Assembly (NCBI GenBank): GCA_024233085.1
Contig: JACKQC010000028.1
Coordinates: 1 to 44,840 of the forward strand
Length of the DNA: 44,840 nt
Reading direction: 5' to 3'
Source of the DNA: Akkermansiaceae bacterium
Lineage (GTDB): Bacteria > Verrucomicrobiota > Verrucomicrobiia > Verrucomicrobiales > DEV007
How positions within the stretch are numbered: position 1 is the stretch's first letter; each line of letters opens with the position of its first letter. The notes beneath the pieces were generated by a model. That model was not told the DNA's origin, searched no databases, and was given only the letters and a program-made list of their open reading frames with translations. Below are positions 17,123-25,885 of this stretch, piece by piece. The translations under genes and the position numbers were made by a program.

Positions 17123-19012
17123 TTAGGCCGGAAGGCTCCTGGCTACCGGACCGGGCCAAATCTTCTTCGCGCGGCTCAACAGTTCCCTCCCCCGAATGTC
17201 GATCGTGGATTCATCCCAGGCATCGTACTCGTGGAGCATCTGATTGAGAGGCAGGAGCGAGGACTTCATAATCTCCGGCTTCTTCACCTCCCACGAGGAG
17301 TTCCTGACGGTGGAGTTCAGCCCCTGCGTCAGAATCGTGAGGTTGCCGAGCGTCTGGAGCGCTGCATTTCGGCGCTGGGTGGCGACAACAACTTCCTGAT
17401 CGGCGTCCTCAGCCCATAGAGCCGAACCGGCAAGGCCCTTCGCCCCGGAAGCTAGCGGCCAATGCTCAACCCAGCTCTGAGGAAGCAGATGCTCAATAGT
17501 CACACTGTCATCGATGCTCAGCTTCTCATGCAGGTTGTTGAGGTAGCTGTTGCTCAGGCGCCGCAGGATGTGAACCAACTTGGGGTTGTTGAGCCGCTGA
17601 TAGGCATGTGCGCCCATCCACTGCGTCTCGAAGTCCTCATCAGTCGGCCAGCAGCTCGATTCGCCCACCTGATCGGAAAGCGCCTGCTTCAGCACATCAG
17701 CACTAACGCCGTCCTTCTTCATCCGCCGTGTGAGACTGAGGAAGATCTTGTTGTAGTTCTTGGTCGGCAGGCCGCATACGGCGCGGCGCAAAAAGTAGGA
17801 TTCGAGGGTCTTTGAAATCGTGCTCCAAGCGTTCTCGCCCAGATCGCTGTCGAGCAGCAGGAGCAAGAGCGGGTAGCTCGTTCTGATGTCGAACGTGTCG
17901 AGGAAGGTCGATAGGCTGTAGATCACATCGTCCTTAGAAGGGTCGATGATCCGGCGAAAATGATCGCCTTGCCTCGCAAGGGTGATCAGCTCCTCGGTGA
18001 CCGTGGCAAACGGACGCTTCTTCTCGATCCAGAATTTGTATTCGACGAACAGGTGCTTGATCGGAATGTCCACGCCTTGGCGACTCGCCAAAAAATGCTG
18101 CATGTAGAGATCGCTCCTCGGGCGGTTCAAGCGTCCCTGCTTAACCTCGGTTCGCCAGAAAGGGTCATCGAATTTGCTCCAATGTTGCTTGTAGAGGACC
18201 TCCTGATTCTCACCTAGCCTGGCAGCCCGGAGGAAAATGTAGTTCCGCAACAGGTCCGCCGGGAGCAGAGGTTCCCCGCGAGCATTCAAGGTTTCAAAGA
18301 TAACCTGAGCGTCGTCTTCCTGCTCCAAGTCAATCGCGACGATCTGGAGCGCGTTCTTGAGAGATTGGAAGCACTCCTCCAACCGTGCTGCGAGGGGCGC
18401 CTCTGACTGAGTCGGCGGATCGGTTTCGCTGCCGACAAAGAATGTCTTCAATTGCTCGTAGAAGAAGACATACGCCTCAATCATCCTCGGCCGCGGGTCA
18501 TACTTTCGCGCGTATTTCCTTTTCACCAATGGATGCTTCGTCTCAAGAGCTTGCCGCGACTCGCTCTCGATCACGTCACGGAACTGCCCCTGGTCGAGCT
18601 TGGTTGGCCAGACCTTGAACTTATCGACATCGGGATCGGCCATCATCCCCTTGTTGAGAAGGTAACCTTCGGTCTCCTTCCCGAGTTCTCCGCAATCGTT
18701 CTCCCGGCAAAAATCCCGAAAGGCGGCGAGGAAGATTTGAAGGGTCGTCAGGCGCTGCTGGCCATCGATGATCTGCCGCTTTCCGACATGGGTCGTTGGC
18801 GTCTGCTTCTGATCCAGCACCATCGCCCCAAGGAAGTGGACAGGAGCATCCCGCCGTCCCTCCAGATACTCCGTGAATTTCCGCTCGATGTCCTCCCACA
18901 ATGGCTCCCACTGCTGTTCTTGGCTCCAGACGTACTGCCGCTGAAACAGCGGGACTTCGAGCCGAGTCTTCGTTTCAAAAACAGCCAACAATGGGACGGC
19001 ATTTGCTTTCAT
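17123..19012 (-). CDS. GmrSD-type DUF262/DUF1524 protein (629 aa)
   Basis: A putative type IV-like, nucleotide-dependent nuclease of the GmrSD/DUF262 family, which in known members cuts modified phage DNA. The N-terminal DUF262 (GmrS/ParB-like) half has VPLFQRQYVW (20-29) and DGQQRLTT (83-90), the family's nucleotide-site motif. The C-terminal DUF1524 (GmrD) half has a His-Me/HNH-like nuclease signature: IEHLLPQSW with His near residue 508, followed by LGNLTILTQGLNS. Both halves appear intact in one chain, as in BrxU and other fused homologues. It is the last gene of the operon: its ATG is 2 bp beyond the stop of the Res gene, so translation is probably coupled. Confidence 0.9.
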   Translation of the reverse strand: MKANAVPLLAVFETKTRLEVPLFQRQYVWSQEQQWEPLWEDIERKFTEYLEGRRDAPVHFLGAMVLDQKQTPTTHVGKRQIIDGQQRLTTLQIFLAAFRDFCRENDCGELGKETEGYLLNKGMMADPDVDKFKVWPTKLDQGQFRDVIESESRQALETKHPLVKRKYARKYDPRPRMIEAYVFFYEQLKTFFVGSETDPPTQSEAPLAARLEECFQSLKNALQIVAIDLEQEDDAQVIFETLNARGEPLLPADLLRNYIFLRAARLGENQEVLYKQHWSKFDDPFWRTEVKQGRLNRPRSDLYMQHFLASRQGVDIPIKHLFVEYKFWIEKKRPFATVTEELITLARQGDHFRRIIDPSKDDVIYSLSTFLDTFDIRTSYPLLLLLLDSDLGENAWSTISKTLESYFLRRAVCGLPTKNYNKIFLSLTRRMKKDGVSADVLKQALSDQVGESSCWPTDEDFETQWMGAHAYQRLNNPKLVHILRRLSNSYLNNLHEKLSIDDSVTIEHLLPQSWVEHWPLASGAKGLAGSALWAEDADQEVVVATQRRNAALQTLGNLTILTQGLNSTVRNSSWEVKKPEIMKSSLLPLNQMLHEYDAWDESTIDIRGRELLSRAKKIWPGPVARSLPA

Positions 19013-19014
19013 GG

Positions 19015-21993
19015 TTAAGATGCGGAAATGGGCATGAAGTCCTCAACGGTGCGGGCGACTTGGTAGCGGGCGGGATTCTCGTGGACGGCGAGAGCCTCGA
19101 AGTGCTTTTCGCCGCATCTAATCTTGGCCCCCTCTTTGGTGCGGAGATCGTCCTTGAAGAGGCTGTCTTTGGTTTCGACGACAAAGTAAATTCTGTCTTT
19201 CCCATCAACATCGACGACGACAGCCCAGTCTGGATTGTAGGTGCCGATAGGAGTGGGGATCTTGAACCAGCCGGGGAGCTTGGCGTAGACCTTGACGGCT
19301 TCATTCTTCTCCAGTTGGCCGGCGAAGGTCCTTTCGACGTCGGAGTCGCAGACGACATATTCGTAGGGCGATCTCTCCGAGACGACAGCTTCCTTGAGGT
19401 ATCCCATCAGCTCTTGCTCCTCGAAAAGCTCCTGCGCGTAGTAGTCGTCGTCGCCGATCCGGCGGTAGCGGATACCGTCCACGAGGGCGAGCCGTTTGCT
19501 GCGATTGATCGCTTCGGCAGCCTGCTCAATGAATTGCTGAGGGTTCCGGAGAAAATCGTCGAGCCGTCCGCTGTCCCTGAGGATCTTGACGATGCTGCGG
19601 CGGGTCAGCTGGGTCTTGTCCTGGAGGTCGGTGACGAGGTCAGGCAGTGGAATGTCGGACTCATCGAGGGCGACCGGGCCGGAAACGGAGGTCTCCGTCG
19701 CCTCGACGCCGGATTTCCCGATGGTCAGTCCCGCTTTGTGCCACTGGAGCTTGGTGCGGTTGATCGGCGGAGAATCCTTTAGCGCCTTAGTGCACTCCTT
19801 GAGCAGTTGCTCGTTGTCGAACTCCACCCGGTAGGTGGTCTTGTGCTTGATCCGGTCCCATAGTGCTTGGAACTCTGGGCTGTCCAAGACAGCGCGACGG
19901 GGCTTGATCGGCTCCTTATCGTCGGCGTTCTTTACTTCGATCCGGCCAGCCAGTTTGCGTAGGATGCCGGTGATCTGGTCGCGCTGGGCCTCGAATTCCT
20001 CGGGCAATGACAGGGATCCCTCCTTGATCGCACGCCGTAGTTCGTCTTGAACCTTGCCTTGTGCGTTGATGTAGCCCGCCTGCTTGAGGTGATCCCAGAT
20101 GGCCTCGGAAGACTCCACCGGGAGCGGCTGGAGATTGCCGTCGGCATCGGTGGTCGAAACGCCTATGAATTGGTGGCGCTCCACCACGCCGAAGCGGATC
20201 CCGGTATCCTCCTCGATCTCCTTCTGGAGTTTCTCGGCGAAGCGTTCATAATTCTCCATCGCCACCACGGTCAGGGTATTGACTTCAAAGCCCTTGATCT
20301 GCTCGCCCTCCTGGTTGCGGCAGAGGCGCAGGCCCCGGCCGATGGTCTGGCGGCGTTCCCGCTCGGTGCCCATGTCTCGCAGGGCGCAAATCTGGAAGAC
20401 GTTCGGGTTGTCCCAGCCTTCCTTGAGGGCCGAGTGGGAAAAGATGAACTTCAGCTTGGTATCGAAGGAAACCAGCTTCTCCTTCTCCCGCATGATCAGG
20501 TTGTAGGCCCGTTCGGCGTTGTCGCGGCCTGTCTGGTTGCCTTCCTCGGTGTCCACTGACTTTCCCTTCTTATCGATCGAGAAGTAGCCCTCGTGGACCT
20601 CTTCGGCATCCGACTCGACATCCACCTCCTTGAACAGGCTGCTGAAGTCCGGGTGCTTGGCGAGCTTGCGGTATTCCTCCTCGAAGATCTGGGCGTAGCG
20701 ACCCTTCACCGGATTCCCGTCCTCGTCGTAAACACGGTAGCGATCCACGTGGTCGATGAAGAACAGGCTCAGCACCTTGATTCCGAGGGGCGCGAGCCGC
20801 TTCTCTTTGTCCAGGTGCTCCTTGATCGTGCGGTGGATCATCTGGCGCTTCACGGCGTCCGCATCCACATCGCCGACCGCCTGCCCGATCCGCAGGTATT
20901 CCTGGCCGCCGGGGAAATGGAGTTCCATGAACTCGTTGCCCCTCTCGACTCGGATCTCCCCGACACGATAGTTTTCGTAGAGCGCCCGGCCTGTGGTCAG
21001 CTCCAGGTTGTCGCCATCGACCACGGACATCTCCCTTCGCACCACGCTGCCGCCCTGCTGGACGTCCAGCTCCACCTTGGCGCTGATGCTGTTGCGCTTG
21101 TTGCTCACTGAAAGGAGACGGACGTAGGGCTTGTTGTGCGCGCCGTCGATCTGGCCGGAGGCGACTTCGATCTGCTTCACCAGCTTCCGCTCGTAGGCGT
21201 CCACGGCATCGAGGCGGAAGACCATGTGATGCTTGTCCGCGTGGGTTGCGGAGTAACGGAGCGTGCAGAGCGGATTCATCGCGTCGAGCGCTTCCTTGCC
21301 CTTCCCGGAGAGTCCGCCATCCACGCTCTGGGGCTCATCCACGATCAGGATCGGCTGGGTCGAGCGAATGAGGTCGATAGGCTTCTCGCCGCCCGTCTTC
21401 TCGCTGTCCTTGTAGAGGTTGTTGACGTCCTTCTTGTTGATCGCTCCCACGGTCACGACCATGATCTGGATGTTCGAGCTGGTCGCAAAGTTGCGGACTT
21501 CACCGAGCTTGGCAGAATCGTAGAGGAAGTAATCGAAGGGGACGTTGGCGTAGAGCGTCCGGAAATGGTCCTCCATCATCTGGATCGACTTATAGACGCC
21601 CTCCTTGATTGCGACTGAGGGAACCACGATCACAAACTTGGTAAAGCCGAAGCGGCGGTTCAGCTCGAAGAGGGTGCGGAGATAGACGTAGGTTTTCCCG
21701 GTTCCCGTCTCCATCTCCACAGTAAAATCGCCAGACTCGATGGTATCCGCCGGCCGCAGGCCGTTCCGGATCTGAATCTTCCGCAGGTTCGCCAGAACCT
21801 CGTCTTCCAGGAGCTGGAGACGGTTACCCACTCCGAGGTCGTTCTGGGCAAAGAACATCCGCTCCTGCATATCCTCGGTGGATCGCACCACAGTGAACTC
21901 CGTGCGGCATGTTTCTTGTCCCAGGAACAAATCGCAAACCGCCTCGATGGCGTCGCGCTGGAAGTCGAGATCGGGATCGAAATGGAACTTCAT
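19015..21993 (-). CDS. res: Type III restriction-like helicase-nuclease, Res subunit (992 aa)
   Basis: An SF2 translocase/nuclease resembling the Res subunit of type III restriction-modification systems. Walker A is METGTGKT (94-101), motif II is DEPQ (219-222), motif III SAT lies near 248-250, and motif VI QTIGRGLRL is near 545-553. A C-terminal PD-(D/E)xK endonuclease site is visible: NPDW (Asp near 921) and VVETKD (Glu-Thr-Lys near 940-942). All key residues seem present and the length is normal for Res. In type III systems Res works with Mod to cleave DNA with unmethylated head-to-head sites; Mod is encoded upstream, separated here by the PLD gene. The GmrSD gene follows after 2 bp. Confidence 0.92.
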   Translation of the reverse strand: MKFHFDPDLDFQRDAIEAVCDLFLGQETCRTEFTVVRSTEDMQERMFFAQNDLGVGNRLQLLEDEVLANLRKIQIRNGLRPADTIESGDFTVEMETGTGKTYVYLRTLFELNRRFGFTKFVIVVPSVAIKEGVYKSIQMMEDHFRTLYANVPFDYFLYDSAKLGEVRNFATSSNIQIMVVTVGAINKKDVNNLYKDSEKTGGEKPIDLIRSTQPILIVDEPQSVDGGLSGKGKEALDAMNPLCTLRYSATHADKHHMVFRLDAVDAYERKLVKQIEVASGQIDGAHNKPYVRLLSVSNKRNSISAKVELDVQQGGSVVRREMSVVDGDNLELTTGRALYENYRVGEIRVERGNEFMELHFPGGQEYLRIGQAVGDVDADAVKRQMIHRTIKEHLDKEKRLAPLGIKVLSLFFIDHVDRYRVYDEDGNPVKGRYAQIFEEEYRKLAKHPDFSSLFKEVDVESDAEEVHEGYFSIDKKGKSVDTEEGNQTGRDNAERAYNLIMREKEKLVSFDTKLKFIFSHSALKEGWDNPNVFQICALRDMGTERERRQTIGRGLRLCRNQEGEQIKGFEVNTLTVVAMENYERFAEKLQKEIEEDTGIRFGVVERHQFIGVSTTDADGNLQPLPVESSEAIWDHLKQAGYINAQGKVQDELRRAIKEGSLSLPEEFEAQRDQITGILRKLAGRIEVKNADDKEPIKPRRAVLDSPEFQALWDRIKHKTTYRVEFDNEQLLKECTKALKDSPPINRTKLQWHKAGLTIGKSGVEATETSVSGPVALDESDIPLPDLVTDLQDKTQLTRRSIVKILRDSGRLDDFLRNPQQFIEQAAEAINRSKRLALVDGIRYRRIGDDDYYAQELFEEQELMGYLKEAVVSERSPYEYVVCDSDVERTFAGQLEKNEAVKVYAKLPGWFKIPTPIGTYNPDWAVVVDVDGKDRIYFVVETKDSLFKDDLRTKEGAKIRCGEKHFEALAVHENPARYQVARTVEDFMPISAS

Positions 21994-22024
21994 GATCGGT
22001 AAAAACTTCTACTACACCATCCGC

Positions 22025-23095
22025 TTATGAGAACTTCGACTTAAAGACATATCCCCAACGACGGCTCCCTATTCTTCTCTGCTGCCCGCACTCAGCCAAA
22101 AGCGCCCTATAAATGCCAGGCTTCGTGCTCTTCTTTACAATTTGGAAAGCATATCTTCTTCCGGCCTCCTTCTTGAACAAAATCACACATGGCCGATCCG
22201 AAAGCTCTAGCTCCCTTATCGAGAGGCGAGTCGTATGGTTCGTAAATCGCGTCATCGTAAGGCTTCGAGAATCACCAGTTGCGTCATCGACCAAAGCAAC
22301 GGTCGTGGTAACCTTTCCCTTCGAAAGACCAAAGAAAGACGTCGCGCCGCTTGGAACCTGGATCTGATTGCCAAGCTCGCTCGTCTCCTTCGGCATTATC
22401 TCGAGAACAAGCATCCGCTCCCCATTTCTCACATTCTTAATGGAAGAAACTTCCGCCACACCAGACTTCTGCTGCCTCTTCTTTTCATTCTTCCGAATAG
22501 TTCGGCCAGTCTTCTTCGACCAGGTGAATTCTCCAACATATCCTTTTTTTCGTTTCTCTGCATTGTAGCCGTTTCGTTCCTCTTCGTAACTTGCCAGGAG
22601 ATCATCGCTGAGCAGTTCACTCGCTCGATGCACTTCACGATGCCATTTTTCGAGTCTTCCTGCGCGAGCCTTCAGTTCCGTCACCGTGGCAAATTCAACG
22701 TTAGATTTCAGGCCATCGAGCGAAAGATTATTGCTTCCAACAAGCAACGCGCTCCTAACGCCATGAGGGAACCAAACGACCTTCGGGTGAAACACACCAT
22801 CATGGTGGATCATCATTCTTACTTCTACTCCCGAAATCCGCATGCTCCGAAGACTCGCAACATCTGTGATGCCGTGATCAGTCCCAATGTACGCGACTAC
22901 TTTTGCCTTGCTATTCATCGCTCGCCACTGATCGACGCCACTTTTGATCAAATTCCAGCCTCGAACTGTCGCAGCATAAAAATACATTCGTAGCTCGTCA
23001 GCTCGAAATCCACTAACAAGCATTCGGTCAAGCGAGTCATAGAAGTCAGTTACTTGCCAGTTGGATGATTGAAGAGTTGGTGCAAGCTTAGTCAT
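22025..23095 (-). CDS. Stand-alone phospholipase D-family protein, putative nuclease (356 aa)
   Basis: A PLD-superfamily protein carrying one catalytic half-site: FHPKVVWF (His103, Lys105) followed by LLVGSNNLSLDGLKSNVE (Gly119-Asn123 region). This is the H-x-K...G-S-x-N pattern of PLD nucleases, which need two half-sites and so would work as a dimer, as in BfiI-type enzymes. The N-terminal 100 residues look like the first part of the PLD fold. The C-terminal 200 residues are basic and strand-rich, with GNQIQVPSGATSFFG and later RRWGYVFKSKF, possibly a DNA-binding domain. DrmC of DISARM is also a PLD protein. The gene is visibly more A/T-rich than its neighbours. It lies 34 bp after mod and 31 bp before res. 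Confidence 0.78.
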   Translation of the reverse strand: MTKLAPTLQSSNWQVTDFYDSLDRMLVSGFRADELRMYFYAATVRGWNLIKSGVDQWRAMNSKAKVVAYIGTDHGITDVASLRSMRISGVEVRMMIHHDGVFHPKVVWFPHGVRSALLVGSNNLSLDGLKSNVEFATVTELKARAGRLEKWHREVHRASELLSDDLLASYEEERNGYNAEKRKKGYVGEFTWSKKTGRTIRKNEKKRQQKSGVAEVSSIKNVRNGERMLVLEIMPKETSELGNQIQVPSGATSFFGLSKGKVTTTVALVDDATGDSRSLTMTRFTNHTTRLSIRELELSDRPCVILFKKEAGRRYAFQIVKKSTKPGIYRALLAECGQQRRIGSRRWGYVFKSKFS

Positions 23096-23129
23096 TGGAA
23101 ATTTGGAAACAGATGTTTATTCCCAGGCA

Positions 23130-25091
23130 TCAAAGACTCCGTATCTTTTCAATTCCTGCCTGGGTAAGCGTTTCGGACAGGTTTGCCTTAGTCACATCGT
23201 CTTCGAATGCGCTGTCTCGAAATATCACTACTGATCCGCCGGCGGGCTGCAACTCCTGGCGCAATCGAGAGATTCTGCCACCAAGTCTCTCAGCCCCCTC
23301 TCTCGTGATCCGTTCAGCGAGGCAAGTCATCAGTGTTCCTGATCCGACACTTGCAATTTCGAAATCGTCGCAGTCGTAGCGTTCAATCCTTGTGGCTAAC
23401 TCAAATCCGAGCTTCAAGAGAAGCTCATAGAGCAGGTCATCCGGGAGTCGCTCAGCCCTCAGGTTGTCAACCACCTCATCAAGAGTTTCCGCAATCAAGT
23501 CAGGCCTTGAATTCCACGCCTTGATATTACTCTCCGCCAGGCGGAACACCTTGAATCCTAGATCAAGGTCACGGTGAGTGAGTTCTCCTCTAAAAGTATT
23601 CGCCGTCCGTCGCAATCTTTCCTTGCATACTTCAGAAATGTTAGGAGGGACGCCAAGTTTCTCGCAGAGCGCTCGTGCGTCCTTTCCCGCGGCATCATCC
23701 GGCGCAATCACCTCAGGAAGCTGCACTAAGAGAAAGTGTCGTTCCAAACCATCGTCTGCGCATTGGCGCCACATCCCATGAGCGGTGGTGCCCGAACCCG
23801 CAAAGAAATCCATGATAGTGTCTCCCGCACCAGTGATCGCCCTCACTAAATACTGAATCAGGCCAGACGGCTTAGGGTGACTCATCACATCTGCTCCGAA
23901 AAGCTCCCTAATTTCATTTGTTGCATCCTCGTTTGTAGGAACTCCATTAGTTCGATGGGAAAGCAGGTTCGCTGATTTTTTTAACTCGCCTGATCTATTG
24001 ACGTAATTTGGTCTGAACGGGACTTTACTAATGAGAATTTCAGCCTTTTCGGCAACAAATTCGTTTAGTTTTGACTGTGAGTATCGCCATTCCCCCTCAA
24101 GGCGAAATTCGTTCTCGTTCGTGCCATTTGCGATAATAACCTTGTCAAGGAGTATGGTATGAATATTTCCACCGGACATGTCTTGCGGTGGAATGGTTTG
24201 GTCATCAATGGTGAAGTGAACTGATCCAGGGGGGAAAACGAGCGTTTTAATTCCATTTCCAGCATTGTTGAATGGGTACTTTTTTCCGTTTTCAACATTT
24301 CCAGCCGCGAAAGGAGGAGACATCGATCGGTTTCGAGCGAAAGCAATGATATAGTCTGTGACCGATCCCATGTTTGCGTTCAGGAAGGATGGCTTTTTCT
24401 TCTTTTCCCAAATAAATGAACCACAATAATTCTCATCTCCGAAGATTTCTCGGCAGATTTTGAGAAGATTATCAACTTCGTTATCGTCTATCGAGATAAA
24501 CATAACTCCGTCGGACCGAAGAAGATTTCTAGCCAACTTGATCCTCGGGTACATCATGTTCAGCCAGTTGGTATGAAAGCGGCCAGAAGTCTCCGGATTG
24601 GAAGACACACCGCATCCTCCTCTAACCTGTCCCGTTAGCTCCATGTAGTTTCTTATGTTGTCTGAAAAACTATCTGCGTACACGAAATCCCCACCCGTGT
24701 TGTAGGGCGGATCAATGTAAATCATCTTTACCTTTCCTGCGTAAGACCTCTGAAGCAGCTTGAGAACTTCGAGGTTATCGCCCTCGATCATGAGGTTCTG
24801 GGTGGTGTCCCAATCTAAACTGTCCCTAGGGCAAGGCCGAAGGGTGCCTGTGCTTGGTACTAGCGCAAGTTGTCGCGCCTTCCTCTTGCCATGCCAGTTC
24901 AGTCCATATTTCTCCTGGCTGTCCGTCACCGTCCGATCGCCGACCAACTGCTGGAGCACGTCTACACTCACGGATGCGCCTTGCTTGCCCTCGGTAACCA
25001 GCTCCGGAAACAGATCCTTGAGCTTGGCGATATTCTCCGCCACCAGGTCGGGCGACTTCGTCAGGGGATCGTCGGGTGTGATCTTTTCCAT
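23130..25091 (-). CDS. mod: Type III-like DNA adenine-N6 methyltransferase, Mod subunit (653 aa)
   Basis: A beta-class N6-adenine DNA methyltransferase like the Mod subunit of type III systems. The catalytic motif IV DPPY is at 127-130 (IYIDPPYNTGGDF), and the SAM-binding motif I FFAGSGTT comes later at 429-436, the order expected for the beta class. Between them lies the presumed target-recognition domain. The C-terminal part (about 500-653) contains LELLLKLGFEL-like helices typical of Mod proteins. Codons for about the first 115 residues are GC-rich like the rest of the operon, while 23130-24750 is distinctly A/T-richer, suggesting replacement of the recognition part by recombination. No short sequence repeat suggesting phase variation was seen. 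DUF4391 precedes it by 29 bp. Confidence 0.92.
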   Translation of the reverse strand: MEKITPDDPLTKSPDLVAENIAKLKDLFPELVTEGKQGASVSVDVLQQLVGDRTVTDSQEKYGLNWHGKRKARQLALVPSTGTLRPCPRDSLDWDTTQNLMIEGDNLEVLKLLQRSYAGKVKMIYIDPPYNTGGDFVYADSFSDNIRNYMELTGQVRGGCGVSSNPETSGRFHTNWLNMMYPRIKLARNLLRSDGVMFISIDDNEVDNLLKICREIFGDENYCGSFIWEKKKKPSFLNANMGSVTDYIIAFARNRSMSPPFAAGNVENGKKYPFNNAGNGIKTLVFPPGSVHFTIDDQTIPPQDMSGGNIHTILLDKVIIANGTNENEFRLEGEWRYSQSKLNEFVAEKAEILISKVPFRPNYVNRSGELKKSANLLSHRTNGVPTNEDATNEIRELFGADVMSHPKPSGLIQYLVRAITGAGDTIMDFFAGSGTTAHGMWRQCADDGLERHFLLVQLPEVIAPDDAAGKDARALCEKLGVPPNISEVCKERLRRTANTFRGELTHRDLDLGFKVFRLAESNIKAWNSRPDLIAETLDEVVDNLRAERLPDDLLYELLLKLGFELATRIERYDCDDFEIASVGSGTLMTCLAERITREGAERLGGRISRLRQELQPAGGSVVIFRDSAFEDDVTKANLSETLTQAGIEKIRSL

Positions 25092-25120
25092 CGAGGTAGT
25101 TGAGTAGGAATTTGCAGGGG

Positions 25121-25885
25121 TCAGAGGGAGGCCTTGACTTGATCGAGTTCGAGTTCAAGCGTCTTGATCTTGAGATTGAGGTCGGCGCGGCGGTTTAGTT
25201 GACGTTCTTTCGCAGCCTGCTTTCGGAGCGACTGAATTTCCATGAGCAGCTTGCCATGACGGTCGAGCGAGTCCTTCACCACGGCTGAGGCGTCAGAATC
25301 GGCGATGGGTCGAAACGCGCCTGTCACCTGTCCAGCACGGAATGCGATGATTCGATCGATCCAAGCCTGGTATAGTTGGCGAAGGTCCCCAGCATTCTGC
25401 CGGTGGAGCGGGAAACTCTCCAGAAACCGCTTGGCGACATCATCCGGGCTCTCCGGCTGGATGGGCGGACTGACATGTACTTCATCCTCCAGCACGAACT
25501 TGCCGCTCTCCGCTTGGGAAAGGCGCTTGTGGGCGAGCGAAAGCACGGCCGACTGATTCAAGAGGGTCAGGAGCACGACTGGATAGGGTATGGCGCGGTG
25601 AATCAGATCGGTGAGCCTGGGAACCCTGGACTTCTCCCGGAAGGTGGCGGTGAGAACGGCGATCTCTTCATAGCTACCCTGTGGGGATGTCCAGGCGGCG
25701 ATGCCGACGAGATTCGGTTTGAGCGAGGCGATCCAACGCAGTTCCTCAATGCTGTCCTGAATCAATCGCTTGTCGGCTGCGGTAGGCGCTCCATTCTCGA
25801 CGAGCAGGGTCTTCGGTACCCGCCGGTCCACAAGTGTGGCCGGAGGTAAAGCGAAGGCGTCGAGGATGGGTTGAGGGTCGGTCAT
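25121..25885 (-). CDS. DUF4391 family protein (254 aa)
   Basis: A protein of the DUF4391 family, recognised by its overall pattern: an N-terminal region with VDRRVPKTLLVENG, a middle with PYPVVLLTLLNQSAVLSLAHKRL, and a C-terminal coiled coil (LLMEIQSLRKQAAKERQLN to the end). No catalytic motif is evident. The family is usually found next to SNF2-type helicases and adenine methyltransferases in restriction-like loci, as here, and probably provides a scaffold or specificity function; that is inference. Its start overlaps the stop of the helicase gene by 4 bp (25882-25885), an ATGA-type arrangement that couples translation. Confidence 0.78.
   Translation of the reverse strand: MTDPQPILDAFALPPATLVDRRVPKTLLVENGAPTAADKRLIQDSIEELRWIASLKPNLVGIAAWTSPQGSYEEIAVLTATFREKSRVPRLTDLIHRAIPYPVVLLTLLNQSAVLSLAHKRLSQAESGKFVLEDEVHVSPPIQPESPDDVAKRFLESFPLHRQNAGDLRQLYQAWIDRIIAFRAGQVTGAFRPIADSDASAVVKDSLDRHGKLLMEIQSLRKQAAKERQLNRRADLNLKIKTLELELDQVKASL

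Noticed and set aside
23130..25091. Phase-variable mod gene
   Set aside because: No homopolymer or short tandem repeat long enough for slippage was seen in the reading frame.
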